NCBI RefSeq assembly: GCF_009720525.1
Contig: NZ_CP043930.1
Location: forward strand, 1,647,501 to 1,711,500
Direction: 5' to 3'
DNA length: 64,000 bases
Origin: Gimesia benthica
GTDB taxonomy: Bacteria; Planctomycetota; Planctomycetia; Planctomycetales; Planctomycetaceae
Shown here: positions 19,241 through 28,986 of the stretch, one piece after another
How the letters are laid out: each line of letters starts with the position of its first letter
Numbering within the stretch: position 1 is the first letter of the stretch
Notes under the pieces: model-generated
What the model saw: the letters and a program-made list of their open reading frames with translations, nothing else
What the model was told of the DNA's origin: nothing
The model's database searches: none
Made by a program: the position numbers and the translations under genes

Positions 19241-20911
19241 ATGCCCTCTGCTCCCCTGGAACGAATTAGCCAGTCTCTGTTCGGCTTGACCTGTCTGCTG
19301 CTGACACTGCTGCTCCCCCTGGATCCTCTGTCCGCAGCCCAGCGGCCAAATATCCTGCTGATTGTTGCCGACGATCTGGGATATTCCGACCTTGGCTGCT
19401 TTGGTGGTGAAATTGAAACACCGCAACTCGACTCGCTGGCAAAAGAGGGGGTGCGGCTGACTCAGTTCTACAACACGGGACGCTGCTGTCCTTCTCGCGG
19501 ATCGATCATGACCGGGCAATACCCGCATCGCGTCGGACTGGGACACATGACTCGGAATCTGAATCAGCGTGGTTACCAGGGACATCTCGACGATCAGGCG
19601 ATCACGATCGCCCAGATTTTACAGCAGGGTGGCTACCGCACGTTTCTCTCTGGTAAGTGGCACCTCGGAACAGAAGATCCGACCAAGCACGGCTTTGAAG
19701 AATTTTATGGGACGCTGGTCAGCGCCAAAACGTTCTGGGACGTCGACCATTTCACCCGTCTCCCCGCGACCCGCGATACGCATACTTATCCTAAGGGAGA
19801 GTTCTACGGGACAGATGCCCTGGGAGACTATGCCATTGACTTCATGCGGATGGGGCGACGCAATCCCGATCAACCCTGGTTCCTCTACCTCGCTTTCAAC
19901 GCACCGCACTTCCCACTGCATGCCCCGAAAAAGGAAATCGAGAAATACGCAGATCGCTACCACATCGGCTGGGATCAGATCCGACAACAACGACTGACAC
20001 GTATGAAAAAGCTGGGGATCGTACCTGAAGAAACAAAACTCTCGCCGCGATCCCGTTACTGGGACTGGGGAGAGGCCGAAGCACGGGTCAACCCGGCCTG
20101 GGATTCACTGCCGACTGACCGCCGCGGGGATCTGGCACGCCGAATGGCAATCTTTGCTGCGATGGTCGACCGTCTGGATCAGAATGTGGGACGCGTCTTA
20201 ACCAGCCTGCGTCAGAACAACGAGTTGGAGAACACGTTGATCATCTTCACGTCAGATAACGGAGCCTGTGCAGAATGGGATCCGTTTGGCTTTGATATCC
20301 GTTCCAGTCGCAACAACACACTCTACTGGGGCGATCAGCTTGATCGCATGGGTGGCCTGGATACACATCACAGTGTCGGTTCCGGCTGGGCTAATGCCTC
20401 CAACACCCCCTGGCGTCTCTACAAGCATTATAATCACGAAGGAGGCATCGCCTCTCCAGGGATCGTCCACTGGCCTGCTGGTGTGAAGCAGTCCGGCAAA
20501 ATCATCGCCACGCCCGCACACATTATCGACATTGTCCCCACCCTGCTGGAGGCAGCCCAGGTCGCATATCCGGAAAGCTGGGATAATATACCGACGATTC
20601 CCCTGCCGGGACGCAGTCTGCTGCCGTTACTTCAGGGGGAACCTCAATCCGAACGGACACTCTACTTCGAACACCAGGGAAACCGGGCGATTCGCGAGGG
20701 ACGCTGGAAACTGGCCGCCACCCGGGGTGGACCCTGGGAACTGTATGATGTCTCCCGCGACCGGACCGAGCTGAACGATCTGGCGAAAGCGGAACCGGAA
20801 CGGGTTCAGCAACTTGCCCGAAAGTGGGATCAGTGGGCACAGGAAAACTTCGTACTCCCCTTCCCTCAGGATTACCGCATCGATTACCTGGCACCGCTAC
20901 AGAAACCGTAG
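19241..20911 (+). CDS. Secreted arylsulfatase (S1 family)
   Basis: 556 residues with a signal peptide (LFGLTCLLLTLLLPLDPLSAA). The type I sulfatase site is complete: NILLIVADDLGYSD (metal Asp-Asp), CCPSRGSIMTG with the Cys that becomes formylglycine (near residue 82), KWHLG, and FTSDNGACAEWDP. It hydrolyses sulfate esters, most likely on a sulfated polysaccharide, in the periplasm or outside. Activation needs a formylglycine-generating enzyme, not in this window. Single gene. The long sulfatase C-terminal region is present, so the gene is intact. Confidence 0.95.
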   Translation: MPSAPLERISQSLFGLTCLLLTLLLPLDPLSAAQRPNILLIVADDLGYSDLGCFGGEIETPQLDSLAKEGVRLTQFYNTGRCCPSRGSIMTGQYPHRVGLGHMTRNLNQRGYQGHLDDQAITIAQILQQGGYRTFLSGKWHLGTEDPTKHGFEEFYGTLVSAKTFWDVDHFTRLPATRDTHTYPKGEFYGTDALGDYAIDFMRMGRRNPDQPWFLYLAFNAPHFPLHAPKKEIEKYADRYHIGWDQIRQQRLTRMKKLGIVPEETKLSPRSRYWDWGEAEARVNPAWDSLPTDRRGDLARRMAIFAAMVDRLDQNVGRVLTSLRQNNELENTLIIFTSDNGACAEWDPFGFDIRSSRNNTLYWGDQLDRMGGLDTHHSVGSGWANASNTPWRLYKHYNHEGGIASPGIVHWPAGVKQSGKIIATPAHIIDIVPTLLEAAQVAYPESWDNIPTIPLPGRSLLPLLQGEPQSERTLYFEHQGNRAIREGRWKLAATRGGPWELYDVSRDRTELNDLAKAEPERVQQLARKWDQWAQENFVLPFPQDYRIDYLAPLQKP

Positions 20912-20936
20912 TCTTTCCCAATCCAGCGCATCAAAA

Positions 20937-20967
20937 AACCGAACTGGCCAGGTTGACCAGTTCGGTT
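20937..20967 (-). terminator. Rho-independent terminator of the Gly-rich gene
   Basis: Stem AACCGAACTGG / CCAGTTCGGTT with a T run on the minus strand (TTTTTTG). It lies 34 bases past the stop codon of the frame-restored version of the minus-strand gene (TAA at 21003-21001), which supports that longer frame. Confidence 0.8.
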
Positions 20968-21065
20968 GCAGGTTATTCATACAGAATCCAACATCGACAG
21001 TTAGTTCCCTGAAGTAGAGGTGCTGCTCCCGTCGGTGTTCTTATCTTTCTGATCCAGACGAACCA

Positions 21066-22766
21066 TCAGCCATTGCTCGGTCTTTTCCTTGCCAATGTGA
21101 ACCAGCAGGGGGCTTCGTCTTTGGTGAGATTATAGATCCCCGTGTCGTAGACCGTGTTTTTATCGTCGCCGACAGTCCAGGCTGCCCGCTGAGTCTTTTT
21201 ATCAACCGAGCCCTGAATCTGCTGTGTCTTCTTGGTCTTGGTATCGGTGAAATTCCCTCTCAGAATTCCATCCTTGTTCACAGCCAGTTCGACTACATTG
21301 TCCGACTTGGTTTCCCCCGTCGGTGAGAGTGCGAAGACCCCTAACGGCATCCATTTCCCCTGGTCACTGACGTCCGCAGAAGCACCGGCCTGAGCCAGTT
21401 GGCTGGCCTGCTGAGTGTACTCTTCAGCGGTTCCCACATCCTGATTATTGACGTAGACGCTGTTGTCCTGGTAGACCACGTTATTCCCGTAATCATAGTA
21501 GACCGGCTGCATGTTCGACCAGGCAAACCAGTCCATCATCGCCCCCCAGGTACAGACCGTCCAGGCGTAGCCAGCCGGCCAGCCGGGAGCATACCAGACA
21601 CCGGGGTGAGCAGCGTACCAGCCGGGATAATACATTCCCCAGCCATAAAAACCGCCACGAATCACAGCACCGTGATAGTAACGTGTCGAAGGAGGCACAT
21701 GCACGAAGCCGGCAGCATAACCGCCATTCGGTCCATGGACGATACCACCTGCGGTACCACCTCCGCCAGGACGACGGACAACACCGCCCGCGGCACCACC
21801 ACCATTGGGACCGACAACCCGGCCGCCTGCAGCGGAGCCGCCATCACGACCGACAACGCGCCCGCCAGCAGCACTGCCCCCATCGGGGCCAACGACTCTC
21901 CCGCCGGCCGCGGATGCTCCACCGGGGCCGACAACGCGACCGCCGGTAGCAGAACCACCATTGTTACCCGTAATGCTTCCGCCCGCGGCATGACCACCGT
22001 CAGGACCAATCGCTCCACCGCCTGAAATAGTATTTCCCCGCGGCCCGGTATAGCTGCCTTCACCGGCGATTCCACCATTTGGTCCGTGATAGACGTTACC
22101 GGAACCAGAGCCGTTAGCAATCGAGTTGTTCACAGTGTTGCGGCCGGTAAAGTCCTGCACCTGAGGATGCGAGTTGGTGACTGCGTTATGACCGGCGTCT
22201 GAAGGGAGCCCCAGAAAATTATCCAGGCCCTGACGCGTCGGTCGCTGATTGAAATTCATGTTACTCATATTGAGCGAACCATCGTTACGCAGACCACGGC
22301 CACCGTTCAATTGATTCAGGTTACCCCGGTTGAACTGTCCGTTGTTGAAGCGGTTCAGGTTATCGCCATTCATCCGGTCACCCGAACGGACCGAGTTCAT
22401 GAAATTAGAGTCGAAGCCGGTTTTATCGTTGAAGCGGCCAGGTTGATCGAAGCGACTTCCGTAATTCGAGAAGCGGCTGCCATCAAAATTACCGCCACCT
22501 AAATTGCCACCGCCAAAATTACCACCATTGAAGTTTCGACCGCCGCCCCCGAAATTGCCTCCACCGAAGTTACCGCCGCTGAAATTACGGGCACCTCCAC
22601 CAAAGCCGCCTCCGCCTCCGAAGCCACCACCTCCGCCGCCGCGAAAACCGCCTCCACCACCACCATGGAAACCACCGCCACCAAATCCGCGGGCCCAGGC
22701 AACCGACAGATCAGCCGACACGAAACTCAGGGCTGTAACTGCGATGAGACTGATAAAAATTCTCAT
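21066..22766 (-). CDS. Gly-rich secreted surface protein (planctomycete protocadherin-type family), apparent frameshift near the 3' end
   Basis: 567 codons as read, from the ATG at 22766 (GAGGATAA site; a TTG five codons earlier is less likely). Signal peptide, then a long Gly-rich stretch of GGGF/GGNFGGG type, then repeats of GGRVVGPDGGSAAG type (about 210-330). A folded C-terminal part (VYVNNQDVGTAEEYTQQASQLA ... GKWMPLGVFAL ... YDTGIYNLTKDEAP) follows. After KDEAP the reading frame turns into unlikely sequence and stops at 21066. With one more C in the C5 run at 21112-21108 it reads on through LLVHIGKEKTEQWLMVRLDQK to a TAA at 21001, in keeping with the family's usual ending. Anchoring or matrix role inferred only from composition. 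Confidence 0.85.
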   Translation of the reverse strand: MRIFISLIAVTALSFVSADLSVAWARGFGGGGFHGGGGGGFRGGGGGGFGGGGGFGGGARNFSGGNFGGGNFGGGGRNFNGGNFGGGNLGGGNFDGSRFSNYGSRFDQPGRFNDKTGFDSNFMNSVRSGDRMNGDNLNRFNNGQFNRGNLNQLNGGRGLRNDGSLNMSNMNFNQRPTRQGLDNFLGLPSDAGHNAVTNSHPQVQDFTGRNTVNNSIANGSGSGNVYHGPNGGIAGEGSYTGPRGNTISGGGAIGPDGGHAAGGSITGNNGGSATGGRVVGPGGASAAGGRVVGPDGGSAAGGRVVGRDGGSAAGGRVVGPNGGGAAGGVVRRPGGGGTAGGIVHGPNGGYAAGFVHVPPSTRYYHGAVIRGGFYGWGMYYPGWYAAHPGVWYAPGWPAGYAWTVCTWGAMMDWFAWSNMQPVYYDYGNNVVYQDNSVYVNNQDVGTAEEYTQQASQLAQAGASADVSDQGKWMPLGVFALSPTGETKSDNVVELAVNKDGILRGNFTDTKTKKTQQIQGSVDKKTQRAAWTVGDDKNTVYDTGIYNLTKDEAPCWFTLARKRPSNG

Positions 22767-22823
22767 ACCATTTATCCTCAACTAAAAAGTTTAATTGTCT
22801 TAAATCGAAGTGCCGTATCGAGC

Positions 22824-23804
22824 CTATTGTCGTCGGGAAACAACCTCGAGTGCATCGGGCAGTTCCGCACCATTCACTGTTCGATTCACAGATTGCCAGC
22901 GGCAGCCGTTTTTATCGATTTTGGTGATGACATTGTTGGCACTGGTCAGCATGCCGTCTGCAGTCACGCCCCGCGATTCAATCACCCATCCATTTTCCAC
23001 GGGAGCCCAGATTCCAATCGCATGACTGCCATCGGTGTTGAAGGTCCAGGACATGATGTCCCCCGTAAGCGGGTCCACGCCGATGATCTGAGTGCCCATC
23101 ACTTGCGGCTTATCGCCGGACAGGGTCTGTGCAGTAAAAGTGCGTTCGATAAATTTGTTGCCCGGCATCCAGCGATAGACGGTCTTGAGTGTCACCCCCA
23201 CATCCTCAGCTTCCCAGCTGCCGATGAGCCATTCCAGATCCTTCAGGTTGACCTGCGTCGCCGGGGGAATCAGATTCGATTCCTTCACGCTGACCATTTT
23301 CCACTTCCCATTCTGCCTGACGTGGGTCGCGGTATATTGACTGTAGTCTGTAGCCCCTTCGGGAACTGCCACCATGGTGCGGCCCTCTTCAATTGCCAGG
23401 TCATCACCGATCTGGCGAACGGAATCAACCGAGATCTGAATTTGTGCCTTTTGGTTCGCTTTGAAGTACGCTGCATATGCTTTCTGAATCGCCGGGCGGC
23501 CTACCAGTCGCATGCCGCTGGCTTCCACATATTCCCCTTCCGGTGCCCAGAAGGAAGCGACTTTCTCTGCATTCCCCGCGTCAAATGCTTTCTTGAACTC
23601 CACCGCGACTTTGCGAATGGCCTGTTCGGCCGCCGATGGTTTTGACCTGGTTTCAGCAGCGGGTGCTTTCTCAACAGCCTCCGCTTCACCAGAGACGAGG
23701 GTCCGCTGATATTGCGCAGACGATACAGAACAGTCCAGCAGCAGACCGGCAGATAACACAGAGAAAAAGAGCCCCCAGCGGGCCAGGTGCGGAGAGAGAT
23801 TCAT
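22824..23804 (-). CDS. Secreted protein with SnoaL/DUF4440-like NTF2 domain and a second beta domain
   Basis: 326 residues. Signal peptide ~1-30 (LLLDCSVSSAQ). Residues ~58-185 form an NTF2-like domain of the SgcJ/DUF4440 type (EQAIRKVAVEFKKAFDAGNAEKVASFWAPEGEYVEASG, KWKMVSVKESN). Residues ~195-320 form a DUF1579-like domain (LKDLEWLIGSWEAED, MPGNKFIERTF, VDPLTGDIMSWTFNTDGSHAIG). Such proteins bind small ligands; none is known. Not obviously co-transcribed with the Gly-rich gene (57 bases apart, same strand, so a unit is possible). Confidence 0.82.
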   Translation of the reverse strand: MNLSPHLARWGLFFSVLSAGLLLDCSVSSAQYQRTLVSGEAEAVEKAPAAETRSKPSAAEQAIRKVAVEFKKAFDAGNAEKVASFWAPEGEYVEASGMRLVGRPAIQKAYAAYFKANQKAQIQISVDSVRQIGDDLAIEEGRTMVAVPEGATDYSQYTATHVRQNGKWKMVSVKESNLIPPATQVNLKDLEWLIGSWEAEDVGVTLKTVYRWMPGNKFIERTFTAQTLSGDKPQVMGTQIIGVDPLTGDIMSWTFNTDGSHAIGIWAPVENGWVIESRGVTADGMLTSANNVITKIDKNGCRWQSVNRTVNGAELPDALEVVSRRQ

Positions 23805-24109
23805 CCTGATGTCTTTCAGAAAGGAGTTCGCGTTTGCTTAGATTGTGAGAGAGTTTACCCGCTGTTCAGCAACCAACAGCGCCTGGTTTTATTCTATTCC
23901 TGTCTATTCAATAATGCACGTATAATCTATGATCTCTTCGAGAAAATTCATGAGCCGTTCACTGTAACGGAGTAATTCTCTGACTCACTACGACCATGAC
24001 GCCAGGATAGATAAAAATATTCTCATCTGTCGTTCTGTCGAAAGGCCTTTAAGCCAAAAATTGACATTGTTCAGACCGTGATATCAGCCCCCGTGAATAA
24101 GACCCCTTG
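23805..24109. other. Divergent intergenic region
   Basis: 305 bases between the NTF2-like gene (minus) and mprF (plus). A perfect TATAAT occurs at 23921-23926 with only a poor -35 upstream. No other feature seen. Confidence 0.4.
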
Positions 24110-26677
24110 ATGCTGCATCGCCTTAAACAACTCGCTCCGTTGCTGGTGATTACCATCTTTGTGGGAGCCATCTGGCTGCTGGTCAGGGAGCTGAAACATT
24201 ACAACATCCACGATATCCGCTCGGCTGTGGAGCAGATTCCCGCCTGGCGACTCTGGGCAGCCGGGGGCTTGACAGTTCTCAATTACGTCTTGCTGATCGG
24301 TTATGACTACCTGGCAGTCCGGGCCATTCAGCATCCACTTTCTCTGGGGAAAATCTCGCTGGCTTCCTTTACCGGTTTTGTCACCAGCTACAATTTCGGC
24401 GCCCTGCTGGGAGGAACCTCGGTTCGCTATCGACTCTATTCCGCCTGGGGTCTGACGGCGATGGAAATCCTGCAGCTGATACTCATGCTGGGAACGACCT
24501 ACTGGGTCGGCGTGTTTGCGCTGGCCGGGGTCGTTTTTCTTTCCCGTCCTTTCCCGATCCCCGCATCGTTACACCTTCCCTTTTCCAGTGTTCAACCACT
24601 GGGAGGAATTTTACTGGCTGTTGCGATTGTTTATGCCTCGCTGACACTTATCCGCAAATCACCCATCCGGGTCAAAGGCATTGAACTACGTCTGCCCAGC
24701 ACCAGGATGACCTTATTACAGCTGGCCGTCTCGGCGGGAGACCTGCTACTGGTTGCCGCGATCGTGTATACCCTGCTCGCGCATAACCTCACCATTGGCT
24801 ACGGCGAGTTTCTGGGTATCTTCCTGATGGCAACAGTGACGGTGGTACTTTCCCATGTACCAGGAGGAGTCGGCGTCTTTGAACTGGTAATTCTCACACT
24901 CGTCGCCTCCCCTTCCTCGGCTCAAATCCTGGCGGGGTTACTGGTCTTTCGGGTGATTTACTACCTGATCCCCCTGTTTTTCGCCGTAATTTTAATGGGC
25001 CTTCATGAGCTCTCCCTCAATCGCGGCCTGGCACAACGTACGCTGCAGCAGGCGAATCGCTGGTCGGCGGCAATCGCCCCCCTGATTCTTTCCTGGTGCA
25101 CGCTGCTGGCGGGGGCAGTCCTGCTCTTTTCTGGTGCTACGCCCATCGTCACAGCCCGCCTGGGATACCTGCAGCAAACGCTCCCTCTGCCCCTGGTCGA
25201 GATTTCACACTTCCTGGGGAGCCTGATTGGTGCGGCCCTGCTGGTCCTGGCCCGGGGACTCCAGCGGCGACTCGATTCGGCCTGGTGGCTGATTACCGGC
25301 CTACTCAGCCTGGGGATCCTGGTCTCTCTGCTGAAAGGCTTCGACTATGAAGAAGCGATTCTGCTCGGCATCATTCTACTGGCCCTGCTCCTCAGCCGAC
25401 GACAGTATTATCGCAAGGGAACCCTGATTCACGACCGCTTCAGTCTTCCCTGGGCGGCTACCATCCTGAGCATCGTCCTCTGTTCCCTCTGGCTCGGACT
25501 GTTTGCCTATCGGAACATCGAATATTCCCACGAACTCTGGTGGGCGTTTACAATCAAGGGGGACGCTTCACGTTTTATGCGGGGCAGCATCGGCGCGATC
25601 TCAGTAGTGTTGCTCTTCTCCTTTGCGAAATTAACCTCCGCCCAGCGTCCCCAGGCACACCCGCCGACCACGGACGAACTGGCACTGGTCAGGCAACTCG
25701 TGACAGCTTCACCAGTCACGTCTACACGGCTGGCATTACTGGGAGATAAATCCCTGCTGTTCAATCCACAGCAGACGGCGTTCATTATGTATGGCATCCA
25801 GAAACGGTCCTGGATCAGCCTGGGAGATCCAGTCGGGGCCGAAGCGGACCGGGCCGAACTGGTCTGGCAGTTTCGCGAACTCGTGGACCTCTACGATGGC
25901 TGGCCCGTCTTCTACCAGATCAGACCGGAAAACCTCTCGATTTATCTCGACCAGGGACTGACCATCCTCAAACTGGGGGAAGAGGCACGGGTCCCTTTAA
26001 CCGAGTTTGAACTCTCCGGTGGTAAACGACGAAAGCTCCGTCAGGCGATCAATCACTGTGAACAGGCAGAATGTGAATTCACCATCATCCCCAGGGAGCA
26101 GGTTCCTGCCATCCTTCCGGAACTGAAGCGGATCTCTGATGACTGGCTGCAGTCTAAGAGTACGAAGGAAAAAGGGTTTTCCCTCGGTTACTTTGACGAA
26201 ACCTATCTGTCGCAGTTCCCGATTGCTGTAGTGAAACAACGGGGAACGATCATTGCTTTCACCAATATTCTGGAAGGCGCTGACAAAGAAGAACTCTCAG
26301 CCGATTTGATGCGTTACGATCAGACAGCGCCCCCGGGTGTGATGGAATATCTGTTTGTGAAACTGATGCTCTGGGGACAGACTGAAGGTTATGCCTGGTT
26401 CAATTTCGGCATGGCTCCCCTTTCCGGGATCGAAAGTCGTCCGCTGTCCCCCGTCTGGAACCGGACGGCAAACTTGATCTTCCGCTATGGCGATCATTTC
26501 TACCGCTTTGAAGGTCTGCGCAGCTACAAAGAAAAATTCGATCCGGTCTGGACTCCCAAGTACCTGGCAGCGCCCGGCGGACTGGCACTACCTCAGATAT
26601 TACGAGACCTGGTTGCCCTGATTAGTAAACCCCACACTGATTCGATCCGGAGATCGCACGATGGACCACTGGGATAA
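24110..26677 (+). CDS. mprF: MprF-type phosphatidylglycerol lysyltransferase/flippase
   Basis: 855 residues from the ATG at 24110 (a TTG directly before it is also possible; the ribosome site is weak). Residues 1-~530 have about 14 membrane segments with the flippase signature (SYNFGALLGGTSVRYRLY; LSHVPGGVGVFE). Residues ~540-840 form the DUF2156 double-GNAT catalytic domain (LALLGDKSLLFN, WISLGDPVG, KGFSLGYFDE, WFNFGMAPLSGIE, RFEGLRSYKEKFDPVWTPKYL). It transfers an amino acid from aminoacyl-tRNA to phosphatidylglycerol and flips the product, lowering surface charge against cationic peptides. Its end overlaps the start of the next gene by 17 bases. Confidence 0.93.
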   Translation: MLHRLKQLAPLLVITIFVGAIWLLVRELKHYNIHDIRSAVEQIPAWRLWAAGGLTVLNYVLLIGYDYLAVRAIQHPLSLGKISLASFTGFVTSYNFGALLGGTSVRYRLYSAWGLTAMEILQLILMLGTTYWVGVFALAGVVFLSRPFPIPASLHLPFSSVQPLGGILLAVAIVYASLTLIRKSPIRVKGIELRLPSTRMTLLQLAVSAGDLLLVAAIVYTLLAHNLTIGYGEFLGIFLMATVTVVLSHVPGGVGVFELVILTLVASPSSAQILAGLLVFRVIYYLIPLFFAVILMGLHELSLNRGLAQRTLQQANRWSAAIAPLILSWCTLLAGAVLLFSGATPIVTARLGYLQQTLPLPLVEISHFLGSLIGAALLVLARGLQRRLDSAWWLITGLLSLGILVSLLKGFDYEEAILLGIILLALLLSRRQYYRKGTLIHDRFSLPWAATILSIVLCSLWLGLFAYRNIEYSHELWWAFTIKGDASRFMRGSIGAISVVLLFSFAKLTSAQRPQAHPPTTDELALVRQLVTASPVTSTRLALLGDKSLLFNPQQTAFIMYGIQKRSWISLGDPVGAEADRAELVWQFRELVDLYDGWPVFYQIRPENLSIYLDQGLTILKLGEEARVPLTEFELSGGKRRKLRQAINHCEQAECEFTIIPREQVPAILPELKRISDDWLQSKSTKEKGFSLGYFDETYLSQFPIAVVKQRGTIIAFTNILEGADKEELSADLMRYDQTAPPGVMEYLFVKLMLWGQTEGYAWFNFGMAPLSGIESRPLSPVWNRTANLIFRYGDHFYRFEGLRSYKEKFDPVWTPKYLAAPGGLALPQILRDLVALISKPHTDSIRRSHDGPLG

Positions 26678-28727
26678 AAGAGAAGGCTCTCCCGTACATC
26701 TGGGAGAAACCTGGGTTCCTGCAGAGAACGCTTACAACTTCGCCATCTATTCGAAACACGCCGAACAGGTGAAGCTGCTGTTCTTCACCGAGGACAATCT
26801 GTTCGAACCGGTCTTCGAATTTGCGTTCGACTATCTGCGGAATAAGTCGGCTGAAATCTGGCACTGCCGGATTCCCAAAGAAAAGATCAAATCCGCAAAA
26901 TATTACGCCTACCAGATGGACGGCCCCTCGCCGGATGGCATATATGACTGGCATGCCTTTGATCCAGATAAGCTGCTGTTTGACCCCTATTCCCACAACC
27001 TTTTCTTCCCCCCCCTGTTTGATCGTCAGCGGGCCTGCCTGCCGGGCTCCAACATCGGACATGCCCCGCTCTCGGTATTACAGTCGATTGAGTGCGCCTT
27101 TAACTGGGATGACGACCAGCATATCCATCACACTTCTGACCTGGTCATCTACGAGATGCACGTCAAGGGGTTTACCATACGTGAGAACTCTGGAGTCTCG
27201 GCTGATGCCCGGGGGACGTTCGCGGGCGTGATTGAAAAAATCCCGTATCTGCTGGAACTGGGAGTGACCGCGGTTGAACTGATGCCCGTCTATCAGTTCG
27301 ACGACGACGATGGTAATTACTGGGGATACATGCCCCTGGGCTTCTTCGCTCCGCATGATGCGTACTGCAAATCAGACGACACCTGCGAACGCCACATCGA
27401 ATTTTGTGAAATGGTCAAAGCCCTGCACACGGCCGGCATCGAAGTCATTCTGGATGTGGTTTACAACCATACTGGCGAGGGAAACGAACAGGGCCCCACC
27501 TACAGTTTCAAAGGGATCGACAACACCACTTATTACACACTGACCAATAATCCCCAAGATCCGTTCGCCAATTATTCGGGATCGGGCAACACGCTGCATA
27601 CCGCCAACCGGGCCGTCCGCAAAATGATCGTCGACAGCATGCACTACTGGGTTAAGGAGATGCATGTAGACGGATTCCGTTTTGATCTGGCCAGCATCCT
27701 CACCCGCCGACTGGATGGAAGCATCGACGAATCGAACCCGACCACGATTGGACAGATTGGTTCAGACAACACCCTGACCGACCGCCGTTTCATCGCAGAA
27801 CCCTGGGATGCAACGGGAGAGTTTCAGCTCGGCTCCCGTTTTCCCGGTCATCGCTGGATGCAATGGAATGCCGCCTACCGAGATACCGTGCAACAGTTCG
27901 TGCGGGGGGATGCCGGAAAAGTCGCGGACCTCATGACTCGCATCTACGGCAGTTGTGACCTGTTTCCCGATGACTGCCTGCACGCCCTGCGACCTTATCA
28001 GAGCGTCAACTATATCACTTCGCATGACGGCTTCACCCTGTATGATCTGGTCTCGTATAACAGCAAACAGAACTGGGCCAACGGTCACAACAATACCGAT
28101 GGCACCAACGATTACAGCTGGAACAGCGGCTGGGAAGGCGGAGACGCACCTCCCGAAGTCGAACAGCTTAGAAAGCAGCAGGCCAAAAACCTGTTTGCGC
28201 TGTTGATGGTCTCTAACGGCTCGCCCATGTTTCGTATGGGTGACGAATTCCTGCAGACCCAGGGCGGCAACAACAACCCGTACAACCAAGACAACGAAAC
28301 GACCTGGCTCGACTGGGATCGACTCGAGACGCACCAGGATTTCTTTCGTTTCGTCAAACTGATGATCGCTTTCCGAAAACGGCACTCAACGGTCTGCCGT
28401 TCCCATTTCTGGAGAGAAGATGTAAAATGGTATGGAGTTACACGCTATGTCGATCTGACGCCTGCCGCGAAAACGCTGGCGTTCTGTCTGCATGGTCAGA
28501 GTGAAGCGGACGTCGATTTGTATGTCATGATCAATGCTGCCACCAACACCTGCATTTTTGGAATCCATGAAGGAACTCCCGGAGAATGGCAGCGAGTGGT
28601 CGACACGGCCCTGCCCAGCCCGGAAGATGTGCTGGAACCAGAGTCCCTGAAGCCGGTTTCCGCAGCAACCTACGATGTGCAGGCACGGTCGGTTGTGATT
28701 CTGATCAGGCAAAAGCGTATCTTATAA
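26661..28727 (+). CDS. glgX: Glycogen debranching enzyme (isoamylase/GlgX type, GH13)
   Basis: 688 residues. The ATG at 26661 lies inside mprF with its own GGAG site. An N-terminal CBM48 (LGETWVPAENAYNFAIYSKHAEQVKLLFF) precedes the GH13 barrel: DVVYNHTGEG, nucleophile Asp in DGFRFDLAS near 340, acid Glu in FIAEPWD near 378, transition-state Asp in TSHDGF near 454. It cleaves alpha-1,6 branches of glycogen. The loop between nucleophile and acid is like GlgX. Translational coupling to mprF is unusual, as the two have no known shared pathway. Confidence 0.93.
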   Translation: MDHWDKREGSPVHLGETWVPAENAYNFAIYSKHAEQVKLLFFTEDNLFEPVFEFAFDYLRNKSAEIWHCRIPKEKIKSAKYYAYQMDGPSPDGIYDWHAFDPDKLLFDPYSHNLFFPPLFDRQRACLPGSNIGHAPLSVLQSIECAFNWDDDQHIHHTSDLVIYEMHVKGFTIRENSGVSADARGTFAGVIEKIPYLLELGVTAVELMPVYQFDDDDGNYWGYMPLGFFAPHDAYCKSDDTCERHIEFCEMVKALHTAGIEVILDVVYNHTGEGNEQGPTYSFKGIDNTTYYTLTNNPQDPFANYSGSGNTLHTANRAVRKMIVDSMHYWVKEMHVDGFRFDLASILTRRLDGSIDESNPTTIGQIGSDNTLTDRRFIAEPWDATGEFQLGSRFPGHRWMQWNAAYRDTVQQFVRGDAGKVADLMTRIYGSCDLFPDDCLHALRPYQSVNYITSHDGFTLYDLVSYNSKQNWANGHNNTDGTNDYSWNSGWEGGDAPPEVEQLRKQQAKNLFALLMVSNGSPMFRMGDEFLQTQGGNNNPYNQDNETTWLDWDRLETHQDFFRFVKLMIAFRKRHSTVCRSHFWREDVKWYGVTRYVDLTPAAKTLAFCLHGQSEADVDLYVMINAATNTCIFGIHEGTPGEWQRVVDTALPSPEDVLEPESLKPVSAATYDVQARSVVILIRQKRIL

Positions 28728-28763
28728 ATAATCACTCTTCAGCTGCGAAAGACGAGACGAAAT

Positions 28764-28925
28764 ATGGAAGGTTATGCTCAAGTCATCGGCAGTCTGATGA
28801 TTCTCTTCGTCATTGTGATCATCTCCCGCCGAAGCTTTAAACGGAAACCAGTGTCAGATTCACAGCCCCCACAGAATCAGGCGATCGAACAACCGCCGTC
28901 AGATTCAGATCAAAACACAACTTAA
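28764..28925 (+). CDS. Small single-pass membrane protein (53 aa)
   Basis: 53 residues. After a short polar start (MEGYAQV) one membrane helix (IGSLMILFVIVIIS), a basic stop-transfer (RRSFKRK) and a Pro/Gln/Ser-rich tail. A purine-rich GAGACGA site precedes the ATG. It lies 36 bases after glgX and 61 before the monooxygenase gene on the same strand, so it may belong to their operon. Function unknown. The positive-inside pattern suggests a periplasmic N-terminus and cytoplasmic tail. Confidence 0.6.
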   Translation: MEGYAQVIGSLMILFVIVIISRRSFKRKPVSDSQPPQNQAIEQPPSDSDQNTT

Positions 28926-28986
28926 ATCTGCTTCGCGCTCAGTATTACCGCCAGGATGCAATTCTTTTTACAGTAGGTTACGGGCC

